Notes: a model not told the origin generated them from the letters alone. DNA of 64,000 bases from Flaccisagitta enflata (GCA_965153355.1 OZ231128.1:44082001-44146000), one strand, 5' to 3'. Positions 34,591-45,492 are shown, numbered from the stretch's first letter. Made by a program: numbers and translations.

Positions 34591-34762
34591 CTATAGGTCT
34601 ATAACGTTAAGTTGATGATAAGGATGGTGATGATGGGGATGGCCGAGGATGTTTCTGGTGGTTATCCTGGTGATGAATGAATCATGAAACTAGTGATGGA
34701 TGGACGGTTGCGCCATCTCGTTGGCATATGAGACACAACTTATCGGAAAATGGTTCATCATC

Positions 34763-34861
34763 TTGAAGAAGGAAGAAGAGGAAGAAGAAGAAGGGGAAGG
34801 AGAAGAAGAAGAGGAACATGAAGAAGAAGAAGAAGAAGAAGAAGAAGAAGAAGAAGAAGAA

Positions 34862-34893
<32 letters not shown>

Positions 34894-34925
34894 AGAGGAA
34901 GAGAAAGAGAAGAAGAAGGAGGAGG
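34763..34925. repeat. (GAA)n microsatellite
   Basis: GAA/GAG array of about 160 bp, with a long polypurine tract on one strand. Confidence 0.95.
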
Positions 34926-35007
34926 ATATGAGACAAAGGCGTTTGGTGGACAGTGGTATTTAATGCCTTAAGTACTGTTCATTGAAGGAAGAGGGTTGTT
35001 ACTTGTA

Positions 35008-35574
35008 CAGTGCGGCGCATAAAGAAGTAGCCAGTACTATAAAAACCAACTGTTTCAGTTTTGGTTATTCTAAACAATTAAAATCTGTAAGATTTTTAAA
35101 CATCTTCAAAAGTTCTACAAATCTAGCCTAATCCCAGTCTTTTACTTCGATTTGTTCAAAAGTAATACAAGTTCAAAGAGGAGTAGTAATTTACAAGAAT
35201 CCATTATGGATCAATTATAGACAAAACAGAAAAAAAAAACTTCTCTTTGATGAATTAAAAAAAAAATCATGATTTCTACTTCAAATCCAGGAGCATTTTA
35301 AAGAGCTTTAAAAAACTCTAGTCCAATTAGAGATTTTAAGCATTGTAACTCAGTTTTTTGATTGTCTAAAAGCACAATTTATTTTCCCTTTTCCCCAACT
35401 TAGTTCGAACTAATGTTACATCTTAACAAAAAGAGCTACAAATTTGGGATTGGTCTCACATTAAAGAAAATTGATATCCTCACTTACAGTTATGATTTAT
35501 AAATCAATCCTATCATTTATATAATAAGCAAAATAGTCTTTACAAAAGTGGCTACTTATATATGCGCCTCACTG
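35008..35574. mobile_element. Palindromic MITE, 567 bp, CAGTG termini
   Basis: Left CAGTGCGGCGCATAAAGAAG and right end, reverse complement CAGTGAGGCGCATATATAAG, then TAGCCA on both. Flanks are TA on the left and TG on the right, consistent with a decayed Tc1/mariner-type TA target. Inner arms also pair. Confidence 0.8.
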
Positions 35575-35978
35575 TGATGTTAAAATGGCCAAAGAGGGAT
35601 ATCTTCATGGCTATGACTAACGCTCCAGGCAAAGGTTTTGACTGTTGAGTCTTTAAGCTGGGATATAATTTTTTTTTGAGGGACAATAACTTTTCTGTCT
35701 CAGGCTGAGACAGAGAAAATGAATGGGTGGAATTGAATTCTTATTCGTGGACTAGCAACTCAATGAGTGCCTTAATTCGTCTGTTGGTTTATTTGTCCTT
35801 TGGTCCGTCCGTGGGACCGCTCAGGATGACAACGCGTTCCCGCCCCTGTGTACTCCTCGTTTGCAACAACATCTTAACCCCGGGTGACTTGTTGGTTGTC
35901 ACGAGTAAGATGATGGGTAAGTTTGGGCCGCTTCCCACCTCATAAGCTGGAGAAGAAGGGAAAAAATAACTGCATATA
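35575..35978. other. Non-coding stretch with a GGTCC fragment
   Basis: No gene. CTTTGGTCCGTCCGTGGGAC near 35797 resembles an H-type microsatellite, but neither family end is present. Confidence 0.4.
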
Positions 35979-36607
35979 GGACACCATTGTCTCAGCGACA
36001 CTTTGGGTGTGCCTCGACATTACTCTGGATTTTTTTTATGGATTTGTATGGTCCATGGCGTTACTAAACAAGACCTGGGCGGTAAAAATCATTTTAAAGG
36101 GCGGTTTTTGAGAAATTTTTAATTCTTTCATTTTTCACCCATGTTTAAAATTGTAGATTGTGCAGCGTCAATAGGACCTCATTTTTAATGGCAGAACGTT
36201 AATTCTGGTAAAATTCCCTTTCATTTGATAGGTCGCACTAAGAAAGATAAAAATTTTTATTTTTTGATAGAAATTTTCATTTTTTGATAAAAATTTTCAT
36301 TTTTTGATAGGTCGCACCAAGAAAGATAAAAATTTTCGTTTTTCATCTCACCATTACAAATCTGTAAAAATGAAAATTTCATCCCTTGATGAAAATATAC
36401 AGTGCGACCTATCTAAGGGGGAAAGGAAATTACATCAGGATTAACAATAAGCAAATAAAAAAGTTGTACAATTAACTCAGCAGAATCTACATGCTAAAAT
36501 ATAGTTGAAAATTTAAAAAATTGGAAATTTTTCAAAAACCGCTCCTTTAAATATTTTCTACTGCCCAGGGCTTGTTTAAGATTGCCATGGACCAAACAAA
36601 TCCATGA

Positions 36608-36931
36608 AACAAGGCCAAGTGACGGCCAGTAAGTGCGCCTCGCTTGATTAAGATTTTGTGAATGAACGTTTTATATGAATGAATGAATGAATGAATGAAT
36701 GAATGAATGAATGAATGAATGAATGAATGAATGAATGAATGAATGAATGAATGAATGAATATGAATGTAGTGAGGCATGAAAGGTGATAGGAATGAAGAA
36801 ATACGTCAGAGTCAGCCGTTTTGCGCATTTCAAACGTTTGCGTGACCGACCGACCAACCGACCGACCGACCAACCAACCAACCGACCGACGGACATGACC
36901 TCTTATAGAAGTGCGAGGACGCACTTAAAAA
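36608..36931 (+). mobile_element. H-family element, class 5 (AAGTGCG...), with (GAAT)n
   Basis: It begins AACAAGGCCAAGTGACGGCC and ends with the hairpin AAGTGCGAGGACGCACTT then AAAAA. The 5' AAGTGCGCCTCGC (36631-36643) is the reverse complement of GCGAGGACGCACTT (36913-36926) with one inserted base. The centre has a GAAT array (36677-36760) and a GACC run. It carries a different terminal sequence from all other classes yet keeps the 5'-3' match. Confidence 0.8.
36677..36760. repeat. (GAAT)n microsatellite
   Basis: About 20 tandem GAAT units inside an H element. Confidence 0.95.
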
Positions 36932-37112
36932 CCCAGAGTTATGTCGAAGCACACCCAAAGTGTCCCTGAGACAATGGTGAGGAGCATGAGGTAGAGAAGA
37001 AGAGAAAACAAAAGAAAAACAAAAGATAGTACAAGAAAAAGGAAAACCAGAGGAAATATTGGGGAAAAGGAGAACAAAATGATGAATAAGAACAACAAGA
37101 AAAAAATACATT

Positions 37113-37260
37113 GAGAACGAAAAAGAAAAAGAAAAAGAAAAAGAAAAAGAAAAAGAAAAAGAAAAAGAAAAAGAAAAAGAAAAAGAAAAAGAAAAAGAAA
37201 AAGAAAAAGAAAGAGAAAAAGAAAAAGAAAAAGAATAAGAAAAACGAAAAGAAAAAGAAA
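37113..37260. repeat. (AAAAAG)n array
   Basis: Hexanucleotide array immediately upstream of an H element. Related arrays separate the next two H copies (37648-37690) and follow as AAAAGC at 37977-38098. Confidence 0.95.
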
Positions 37261-37263
37261 AGG

Positions 37264-37446
37264 AACAAGGCCGGATACACGGCCACCAGTTGCGGACGGG
37301 TGAGCAGGAGCGGAAATGCGCGTTTTCACACTTTTCGACTCGTGCTCACCGACGGACCGACCAACGGACCGACCAACGGACCGACCAACGGACCGACCAA
37401 CGGACGGACAAAGCCTCTTATAGAGTTGCGTGTCCGCAACTAAAAA
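37264..37446 (+). mobile_element. H-family element, class 3
   Basis: AACAAGGCCGGATACACGGC to GTTGCGTGTCCGCAACTAAA. 5' AGTTGCGGAC (37288-37297) and 3' GTCCGCAACT (37432-37441) match 10/10. Class 3 body: GCGCGTTTTCACACTTTTCG and CTCTTATAGAG. Confidence 0.88.
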
Positions 37447-37453
37447 GAAAAAA

Positions 37454-37653
37454 AACAAGGCCGGATACACAGCTACCCAAGTCGCGTGCGGGTGGGCAGG
37501 GGCCGTAATTGAGGTCACAAGATCATTTGGGCAGGAGCAGTGAAGCCAAAAATCCTAAAAACCCCCAAAAAGTAAAGTGTGACGGACCGACGGACGGACC
37601 GACACACGGACCGACAAAGCGGGGTGTAGAGTCGCGTAGCATGCGACTAAAAA
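37454..37653 (+). mobile_element. H-family element, class 1
   Basis: AACAAGGCCGGATACACAGC to GTCGCGTAGCATGCGACT then AAAAA. 5' AGTCGCGTGC (37480-37489) and 3' GCATGCGACT (37639-37648) match 9/10. It lies eight bases after the previous copy. Confidence 0.88.
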
Positions 37654-37716
37654 GAAAAAGAAAAAGAAAAAGAAAAAGAAAAAGAAAAAGAAAGAGAGAA
37701 AGAAGAAGAAAGTAAA

Positions 37717-37939
37717 ACAAGGCCGGATACACGGCTACCCCAGTCGCGTGCGGGTGGGCAGAGGCCATAATTGAAGTCAATGGAGCATTTGGGCAGGAGC
37801 AGTAGGGCCAAAAACCCCTTTAACGCCGAAAAAGTAAAGTGTGAGGGACGGACCGACGGATGGACGGACCGACGGAATGACGGAACGACGGACGGACCGA
37901 CAAAGCGGGGTATAGAGTCGCGTAGCACGCGACTAAAAG
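37717..37939 (+). mobile_element. H-family element, class 1
   Basis: AACAAGGCCGGATACACGGC to GTCGCGTAGCACGCGACT then AAAAG. 5' AGTCGCGTGC (37742-37751) and 3' GCACGCGACT (37925-37934) match 10/10. It is third in a head-to-tail row of H copies with AAAAAG arrays between. Confidence 0.88.
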
Positions 37940-37976
37940 AACAAGGAAAATCAAGAAGAAGATAAACAAAGGAAAA

Positions 37977-38098
37977 GAAAAAGAAAAAGCAAAAGAAAAA
38001 GCAAAAGCAAAAGCAAAAGCAAAAGCAAAAGCAAAAGCAAAAGCAAAAGCAAAAGCAAAAGCAAAAGCAAGAGCAAGAGCAAAAGCAAAAGCAAAAAA
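37977..38098. repeat. (AAAAGC)n array
   Basis: About 18 hexamer units. Poly-AFAF frames on the minus strand are spurious. Confidence 0.95.
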
Positions 38099-38815
38099 AG
38101 TAGATTTGCTAGAATACAAAGTGGTATCGGAAGGAGAGAAGTTGGCGGAGGAGAGGCACGAGGAGGAGGATGAGGAGGAGGAGGCGAAATAGGCCGCATA
38201 AACGAGAGCAAAGGGGGAGATGGACACGTTCATCTTCGCCATAAAACCGATGAAACTTTTATCGCCACAGCAATAATCGCCGCTGCCCATCCACTTTTTT
38301 ATGTTGCATCCATGATCCATGAGCCTTATTTTATGTTCGCGTCATTCACTTTCATTATTCAGCTAAGCTCAAGAACCCTAACATAGTTGTCAAAATTTAT
38401 TCATTGTATTAAGTGAATAGGCAGGATCTGGTATGAACCTTTAAACGCGTACGAGTGGGCACTGCACTGCACTGGGCAGGGGCAATGATACAGTATATAA
38501 TCTTTGTGCGAGGAAACTGATACAAAGATTTGCTCGCAAAGAACCGGAAATCTCAAACGGACTGATAAAAGTTATTTGCTAAAATTTTTGAAGCTTGGAT
38601 TGCAACACAACTATGTGTATTTCATGCGCGTGTCATAAAGACAAGATATAGACTAGCGGCGTAGGGGAGCAAAAACGTTTAGAGTAGCCACCCCTAATCT
38701 GTAATTTTGTATCCCACTTAAAAACTTATCGTTGAAATTTTCTTTATCAAATTATAGCCAGCAATATTTTTTTTTTTGATTGAGTGAATGACCTTCAGTT
38801 GTGAAGATTGCCATC
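38099..38815. other. Non-coding or unassigned
   Basis: No gene is supported. A minus-strand frame over 38160-38320 (start MDHGCNIKKW) has moderate coding character, but no splice sites or family match that I can point to. The rest is AT-rich. Confidence 0.35.
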
Positions 38816-38935
38816 TTTTTAGTCGCATGCTACGCGACTCTACACCCCGCTATGTCGGTCGGTCGGTCGGTCGGTCGGTCGGTCGGTCGGTTGGTCAGTC
38901 GGTTGGTCGGTTGGTTGGTCAGTGAGTCGGACCCC
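38816..38935 (-). repeat. H-family 3' end with (GGTC)n, truncated
   Basis: TTTTTAGTCGCATGCTACGC then GACTCTACACCCCGC and a long GGTC/GGTT run. The Y element at 38937 follows immediately, and no 5' end was found. Confidence 0.65.
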
Positions 38936-38936
38936 T

Positions 38937-39480
38937 TTTTGGGCAGCGGCCCCGAAGGGGCCGATGACCTATGCTTTCACACAGGGAGAAATTTTCTCCT
39001 CCTCCTTCTCCTTCTCCTCCTCCTCCTCCTCCTTCTCCGCCCCCCCCCTGGCTTTGAAGCTCAAATCGCAGCCTCGAGGCCAAAATCCCAGCCTTGAGGC
39101 CCAAATCCCAGCCTCAAGGCGCAAATCCCAGCGTCGAGGCCCAAATCCCAGCCTCAAGGCCCAAATCCCACCCTCAAGGTTCAATTCCCAGCCTTGAGGC
39201 CCAAATCCCAACCTTGAGGCCTAAATCCCAACCTTGAGGCCCAAATCCCAACCTTGAGGCTCAAATCCCAGTCTCGAGACTCAAATCCCAGCCACGTGGC
39301 TCAAATCCTTACCTCCAGGCTCAAATCCCAGCTTCAAGGCCCCAATTCCAGCCTCCAGGCTCAAATAAAAACAGCATAGGTCATCGGCTCCTTCGGGGCC
39401 GCTGCCCCTCTCACCACCTTACACCTTCATACACTCACATAGGGGCAACGGGTACCGCTGACCATCTAACGCTTTTGCGA
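38937..39480. mobile_element. Y-family element with GAGGCCCAAATCCCAGCC minisatellite
   Basis: GGGCAGCGGCCCCGAAGGGG then CCGATGACCTATGCTTTCAC at the left; GCATAGGTCATCGGCTCCTT then CGGGGCCGCTGCCC at the right, forming an inverted pair. Between them is an ~20-bp GAGGCYCAAATCCCAGCCT array (39055-39370). The right flank GGGTACCGCTGACCATCTAA is shared with the copies at 41111 and 1750. Confidence 0.7.
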
Positions 39481-39873
39481 CTATTACTTTATTGGCGTTC
39501 TTTACCTTTTTTGAGCATACGGCTCCGAGATATGACGTGGCCCAAATTGGTGCCGCTGTATGGGCCTTAGCGCGGACAGTTATAGCGGCCATAAAGTTAT
39601 AACATTTTGTTTTCTTTACCTCATAAAGAACAAAAAACAACAACGTTACAAGGCGGGAGTTTTATTCGACTTAAAGCGGCTGTTGTTCTGTTGCCGCTTG
39701 CTGGCCCTTCAACATTCTGGATAAGCGCGGATTCTGTCACCCTCCTCTCTTTTTTTTTTTCCTCTTTTCTTCTTTCCTTTTTTCCTCTGAAATGGAGGAA
39801 GCTTTGGTGAGATATGAGAATGTAAGCGTGTAGAAGTGATTGCCTCTCCTTTTTTTCAAGCATGCACGCCCCA

Positions 39874-39876
<3 letters not shown>
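39481..39876. other. Non-coding
   Basis: No gene. Pyrimidine-rich (CTTTT/CCTTTT) between 39740 and 39790. Confidence 0.4.
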
Positions 39877-39939
<63 letters not shown>

Positions 39940-39956
39940 GCGTGTGCGTGTGTGTC
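39877..39956. repeat. (GT)n microsatellite
   Basis: GT run with GCGTGT variants at its right end. Confidence 0.95.
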
Positions 39957-40711
39957 TTATTTCCTTTCACATCTATAACCATGTGAGGTACATGCAACTT
40001 TTTTTTTCTTATTTTCGTTGAGTAATTTTGTCATGATGGATTATCTGAATCAAGAGTAATCGTCAGTTTCAGAAAATCATACAGTATGATTTTTTGAAAT
40101 GAGACAAAAGACGACATAAATCAAAAAAAAAAATCGACGTAATCAAATTCTGAAATAAACGCCTGAAAGAGTAAATTATTGCATTTATTCATGCCAAATT
40201 TTAGCATTCGGTCTCAAGTAGTTTAGCCTCAATTGCTTTTTTAAGTCAAATTTTGAATTATCCGAAATAACTTTTTTTTAACCGTGGCAAAAAAAGCAAA
40301 TTCCTTGTTTGTCAATATTTAACATCCAAGCAATGAGAAAAACATAGCAAAATCCATAACTATTTTGAAGCTCCACGAAAGATCTTTAAAATGAGACCTT
40401 GTTGGATGTCCTAGCTCTATCCATTAAGAAATGGCATTAGGATGAAGACAGGTAGTTAAGAATTTGTAATTTTACTACATGATTCATTTGGGTTATCTAT
40501 ATTCTAACCTAAAAATCAAATGCATTGAGTTGTTCTTGGTGCCATTTTCAAGAAAATTTGAAGCTCTTCAATATGCTCATGGTCAATTAGTAGCTAAGAC
40601 AATCCTTAGCTGCATCATTGACAAAAACGAAAAGACTAAAATTGCTCATTGGACAAAAATCGAAATGATCACTTTTTTCAATAAGCGATTTTTTTCTTCA
40701 AACCTGTGCCA

Positions 40712-40980
40712 TTTTTAGATGCGTCCGTCAGGAACGCATCTCTATAAGAGGGTCTGTCCGTCCGTCGGTCCGTCCGTCCGTTAGTCCATCCGTTGGTCCG
40801 TATGTCCGTTACGCAAGTGCAAAAACCGCGTTTCTCGGCTGTTTTTGGCCACGTCAAGATCCTATACTGAAACAAATTATCAACCAACCAACATGTTCGT
40901 CCATCTGTCTCTCCATACATGTCATATGATCAATACACGCAGAGACACGGCCCGGACGCATCTTTGCCCAATCGGGCTTT
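40712..40980 (-). mobile_element. H-family element, class 6 (AGATGCGTCC)
   Basis: Hairpin end AGATGCGTCCGTCAGGAACG then CATCT (arm 40717-40726). The partner segment GGACGCATCT at 40954-40963 matches 10/10. The outer 5' end has its own hairpin, GCCCGATTGGGC, in place of the GGCCGGATACACGGCC stem of other classes, so it is a distant relative with the same architecture. Confidence 0.75.
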
Positions 40981-41110
40981 GAAAAATGAATAAAGCTTTG
41001 ATTACCAGCAACGCCGCATTTGGAAGAACTTTTGCAGAGCTTTCAAAAGGTCATAGATTTTCTATGGTTCAGGTCCTTGGTTAAGCCAAATTTAGCAAAA
41101 CAAAGAGTTC

Positions 41111-41882
41111 GCTTTTTGAGCAGAGGCCCCAAAGGGGTCGATGACCTATGCTTTCACACATATGGGGAATTTTCTCCTCCTCCTTCTCCTTCTTCCAGGC
41201 CTGGGGGGGGGGGGAAAAATCAAAGGATCTGGAGATGGGGAAGGAAATTAAAGGGGGAAAAAAGAGAAAAAAAGGAAATTTAGGGAATATATAACTTTTT
41301 ACAGTACTAAATCATAAATCTCAATAAGTAAAACACAATTTAACACTATTTAAGCCTTAACTACATAGTTTTATTGCTATATGGGGAAGAAAAACATGGA
41401 TATAAAAACGCAACGCGAAGCTTCGCGGGGAAGAAAATCAAAGGCAGGGGGGCCCCAAAAAAATCAAAAGCGACTCAAGAATATACACCCCTGCCTTCTT
41501 CTTTGTCCCCCCCTCCCCCAAGCCTCGAGGCACATATCCCAGCCTTAAGACCCATATCCCAGCCTCGAGGCCCAAATCCCAGTCTTGAGGCCCAAATCCC
41601 AACCCCAAGGCCCTAATTCCATCCTCAAGGGATTTGGGCCTCAAGACTGGGATTTGGACCTCAAGGCTGGAATGTGGCCTCGAGGCTGGGATATGAGCGA
41701 GGCTTGGGGGAGGGGGGTGCAGAGGAGGAGGAGAAGGAGGAGAAAATTCCCCATATGTGTGAAAGCATAGGTCATCAACCCCTTCGGAGCCGCTGCCCTG
41801 CTCCCCCCTCAACTTCTACCACAACCTACTAAAACAGGGCACGGGTACCGCTGACCATCTAACGCTTTTGCGACTATTATCT
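41111..41882. mobile_element. Y-family element
   Basis: Left block AGGCCCCAAAGGGGTCGATG then ACCTATGCTTTCACACATAT; right block ATATGTGTGAAAGCATAGGT then CATCAACCCCTTCGGAGCCG. The arms are inverted over ~60 bp. The centre has GAGGCCCAAATCCCAGCC units in both orientations (41520-41700). Confidence 0.7.
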
Positions 41883-42078
41883 TTGCCATAGGATTAGGAA
41901 GAAATTGACCCTCCACTTTAAATGTAAATTGAAGCTTAACTACTTGAGACAGAATGCTAAAATTTGGCGTGACTAAATGCCATAACCTACTCTTTCAGGC
42001 GTTTTTTTCAGAATTTGATTATGTCGATTCGTCTATGATTCATGTCGTCATCTTTTGTCTCATTTGAAAAAAAATCAT

Positions 42079-42447
42079 AATGTAGCATTCCCCCTTACAG
42101 CCATAGCTGTCAAATGAAAAAAAGCATATAAGATAGAGAATGGAAGCTTATATCAATATAATTAGCCTCATCAGAGCAATTTTGGAATTTCATTCCCAGT
42201 AAAAAGTTAAAGCTTAAAAACTAGCAAATATTAGCATTTTTTGAATAATGTTAAATATGTAATTTCTTACTGTTTTTTTCAGCCATAATTCTTTCCTGGG
42301 AGGGAAATCCAAAAATTGCTCTGACCGGGTTAATTGTATTGATATAAGCTTCCATTCCCCATTCATATGTCATTCTTCATTCTGCGGTTGAGGCTGTAGG
42401 GGGGGTGCTACAGTTTTTGGGGGGTTAACTTCTTGTATTTCACTTTC
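42079..42447. mobile_element. Palindromic MITE (left end truncated); second copy at 53577
   Basis: The right arm (GCGGTTGAGGCTGTAGGGGG, TTTTTGGGGGGTTAACTTCT, TGTATTTCACTTTC) and inner words (TTAGCCTCATCAGAGCAATT, AGCTTATAT) match 53577-53974. The left arm keeps only the TGTAGCATTCCCCCTTACAG part. Confidence 0.75.
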
Positions 42448-42704
42448 TTACATCAAAACCGAGATTCACACCGGGAAATCAAGACGCTCTTTACAATCTG
42501 TCGGCAGATGAAAATGCGAGATGACCATATGATCTCTCTCTCTGTCTCTCTGTGTGTGTCTCTCTCTCTGTCTCTTTTTTTTTCTCCATCTGCTGATAGC
42601 TGCCGACGCGTCATTTGTCCCGCCAAGTAGCAGCGCTACCCCCTACTCCGTAATCTACACTGCTGACCGACAGACAGACCAATGGACGGACATAGCCTTG
42701 TTTG

Positions 42705-43240
42705 GAAAAAAGTCGAGATTCGAAGATTCGAAGACTTTTTGAGTTCCACGAAGAAAAGTTGTTTTCCCTTTTTCTCATGGGGCGTTTGAGAAAGTTGATC
42801 AATTTTAGGGGCTGAATGAGACTACGCATAAAATTAATAGCTAAGAAAGAACTAAATCTCCTCTTTCAGATGACGCCAAGCAGAATTCTGTGCAATTGAT
42901 AGTTTTGGAGCTATGATTTTCTGAATCTTTTTTTATTTTTCATATTTTTCGCATTTTTCCCAAAAATTAGGAATTAAGTTATTGAAGTCTATTTGAACTT
43001 TGATTGTCCCAGATGATGATTGTGCATGCTGGCAGCAAAGTCTCTCACTCTTTTAGTCGTGGAATCTATAAGAGGCTTTGTCCATCTGTGTAGCAGTCTA
43101 TCCGTTGGTCTGTTGGTCCATCAGTCTATCCATGGTGATCAAGTCAAAAGTGGAAAAACAAGCATTCTCACTCTCTCTTTCTCTCTCTGTCTCATTCTCT
43201 GTCTGTCTGTCTGTCTGTCTGTTTGTCCGTCTGTCTGTCC

Positions 43241-43328
<88 letters not shown>

Positions 43329-43372
43329 TTACGACTTTTTTCCTACGGCGATTAGCCGCCTTTATTGGTATA
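42705..43372 (+). repeat. X repeat copy 3, interrupted
   Basis: TTGGAAAAAAGTCGAGATTC at the left, GACGCCAAGCAGAATTC inside, and TACGACTTTTTTCCTACGG at the right. The middle holds H-type fragments (TTTTAGTCGTGG at 43051, CTATAAGAGGCTTTGTCC) and a CTGT-CT array. An H-type 3' end GCGTGTCTGCAACTAAAA lies just beyond at 43378. Confidence 0.6.
43197..43322. repeat. (CTGT)n-(CT)n microsatellite
   Basis: Same motif order as at 27004. Confidence 0.95.
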
Positions 43373-43458
43373 AAATTGCGTGTCTGCAACTAAAAAAGTA
43401 TCTCATTTAGAACTCGGTCAGAGATTTCTAAGGGGACGGGAATTTTGTTGGAGCTGCA

Positions 43459-43459
<1 letters not shown>

Positions 43460-43541
<82 letters not shown>

Positions 43542-43590
43542 TGTGTGCGTGTGCGTGTGCTAGTGCGTGTGTGTGTGTGTGCTTGCGTAT
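43460..43590. repeat. (GT)n microsatellite
   Basis: GT run with GCGTGTGC variants at the right end. Confidence 0.95.
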
Positions 43591-43703
43591 CTGAGGGATG
43601 TCCTGTAGAAGGTCCGAATACCAGTGATCGAGTGAAGCTCAAGGATGAACAAATTGTAATATCCAAGTGCATCAGGTCCTCTCTTTTTTTCTCCTTTAGC
43701 CTA

Positions 43704-43707
<4 letters not shown>

Positions 43708-43771
<64 letters not shown>
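43708..43771. repeat. (CT)n microsatellite
   Basis: Pure CT run. The following 43772-43904 frame (AYNIYVKLCS...) has no clear exon boundary and is left unassigned. Confidence 0.95.
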
Positions 43772-43773
<2 letters not shown>

Positions 43774-43997
43774 CGATTTCCGCTTACAACATCTACGTCA
43801 AGCTTTGCTCACTTTTGAATGTCAAACTAACAGCCTTAACGACCTTCGAGATCGCTGAAATCTTTATCAAAACTGCTCATGGGTTAAAACTACCTCCAGT
43901 TTAAATCTCAGCCAAATCCGTCAAGAATTACGACGACAGCAGCCGATGACGTCGAAAGCTGTCAAGCCGAATTCCGCCTACAATTCAAAACTTTCAG

Positions 43998-45421
43998 CGC
44001 ACAGTGGTCCCTAAAATGAAAATTTGGGCGCTAACTTGAGAATTTGAATTTTTTGCCCACAGAGGTTATTCAGTATCCTAAAAAAACGTTACCTGGCAGT
44101 AATTGATGTGGGGGATCAAATGGTAACACCTGCAAGTGTGTAGCCGTAATAGTTTTGGAGAAAAAGGGTGATTTAGTATGATATCCAGCGCACAGTGCGC
44201 CACAACTTGCAAATTCAGGCGCAAAATAAAAAATATCTAGAATTCTTGATCTTAAGAAAGCTCTGATCTTTAAAGATTTCATAGTTTACAGTTTTTGATA
44301 TGTCTGATCTAATGGCAACATCGGGAACTTAGAACTTACCATTTCTGCAATAGAGAAAAACTAAAAATTTTTTTCGCTGAAATTTTTTTTTGTCGAAATT
44401 TTTTTTCGCTAAAATTTTTCCGCTAAAATTTTTTTTCGCTAAAATTTTTTCGCTAAAATTATTTTGCTAAAATTTTTTTGGTAAATTTTTTTTTCGCAAA
44501 AATTTTTTTTTCGCCAAAATTTTTTTGCGAAAATTTTTTTCGTTAAACTTTTTTTGCTAAAATTTTTTTCGCTAAAATTTTTTCTCGTTAAAATTTTTTT
44601 GTCAAAATTTTTTTTGAAGTTTTTCTGGCTAAGTTTTTTCGCTAAAATTTTTATTGCAAAAATTTTTCTCGCTAAAATTTTTACTCGCTGTAATTTTTTT
44701 TGCAAAAATTTTTCTCGCAAAAAATTTTTTATGCTAAAATTTTTTCTCGTAAAAATTTTCCCTCGCCAAAACTTTTTCTTGCTAAAATTTTTTCTTGCTA
44801 AAATTTCAAAAAAAAATTTTTTCCCGCTAAAATTTTTAAAGAATTTTCAAAAATAATTTTTTGGCAAAAAAAAAAAAAGAAATTGGGAAAACATTTTTTC
44901 TTTAATTTATTGATATTTTTTAGCAACTTCCCTTCAGTTTTGAGTAAAAAAAACATATTTGGATTCAGCATAATCAACACTACAAAACATAATGCTTTTA
45001 GAATTAATCACTATGTCCCCTTAATTCGGAAATTTTTAAGTCTGACTTTTCTTGTCTGTATCGCAGAAATTGTAGGTTCTACGCACCTGGGGACATTGCT
45101 ATAAGTACTGGCATATCAAAAACTATCAACTATTAGATTTTTAGTGATGTGTTTTTGATTGTGACTGAAAAATGCTGAATTTTTTAATTTTGCGCCTGAA
45201 TTTATTATTTTTGGCGCACTGTGCATCGAATATCAATTCAAATCACCTTTTTTCTCTAAGATTGTTATGGCTGCACGCCTGCGGGCGTCACCATTGGATC
45301 CAGCACATCAAATATTATCAGTTAGCTCTTTTTTAGATTCTGGATAACCTTCGTAAGTAGGAAATTGAAAATTTCTTAAGTTGGTGCCCAAATTTTCATT
45401 TTGAGGACCACGGTGCACTGA
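43998..45421. mobile_element. 1.4-kb foldback element with AAAATTTTTTTCGCT core array
   Basis: Left CAGCGCACAGTGGTCC then AAAATGAAAATTTGGGC; right end in reverse complement CAGTGCACCGTGGTCC then AAAATGAAAATTTGGGC. A second inner inverted pair, CAGCGCACAGTGCGCC near 44187 and GGCGCACTGTGCATCG near 45214, lies inside. The centre is a ~19-bp minisatellite. Confidence 0.8.
44345..44850. repeat. Minisatellite, unit ~TTTTTTTCGCTAAAATTT
   Basis: About 25 degenerate units of 17-22 bp, alternating poly-T and CGCTAAAA or CGCAAAAA. Frames such as KKFWRKKNF arise from it and are not genes. Confidence 0.9.
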
Positions 45422-45435
45422 GATTTTAGTTCAAG

Positions 45436-45437
<2 letters not shown>

Positions 45438-45492
<55 letters not shown>

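Larger units (their letters stand above)
35979..36985. mobile_element. Foldback element, split by an H insertion
   Basis: CACCATTGTCTCAGCGACAC at the left pairs with the right end 36935-36985 (reverse complement CACCATTGTCTCAGGGACAC), then TTTGGGTGTG and ACTCTGG on both arms. The pairing continues inward (ATGGATTTG, GGTCCATGGC, AAACAAG, CCTGGGC). The right arm is interrupted by the H element at 36608-36931 within an A-run that is TTTTTTTT in the left arm. The centre contains GATAGGTCGCAC repeats. Confidence 0.8.
40080..42085. repeat. Foldback pair (arms 40080-40250 and 41915-42085)
   Basis: ATGATTTTTTGAAATGAGAC at the left pairs with GTCTCATTTGAAAAAAAATC at the right, followed inward by CGACGTAATCAAATTCTGAA, GCCTGAAAGAGTA and GCCAAATTTTAGCATTC with their complements. 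The ~1.7 kb between the arms holds an H element and a Y element, so a MITE was probably widened by two later insertions. Confidence 0.65.

Noticed and set aside
34365-34604. Long poly-Asp and poly-Met reading frames
   Set aside because: They are translations of one (GAT)n array in different registers. The same applies to poly-RE, SL, VC, TH, KE, FL and NN frames over the GA, GT, GAA, GTT and AAAAAG arrays elsewhere.
43772-43985. Possible exon (AYNIYVKLCS...) after a CT array
   Set aside because: Open and fairly complex, but neither acceptor nor donor is convincing and no neighbouring exon joins it in phase.
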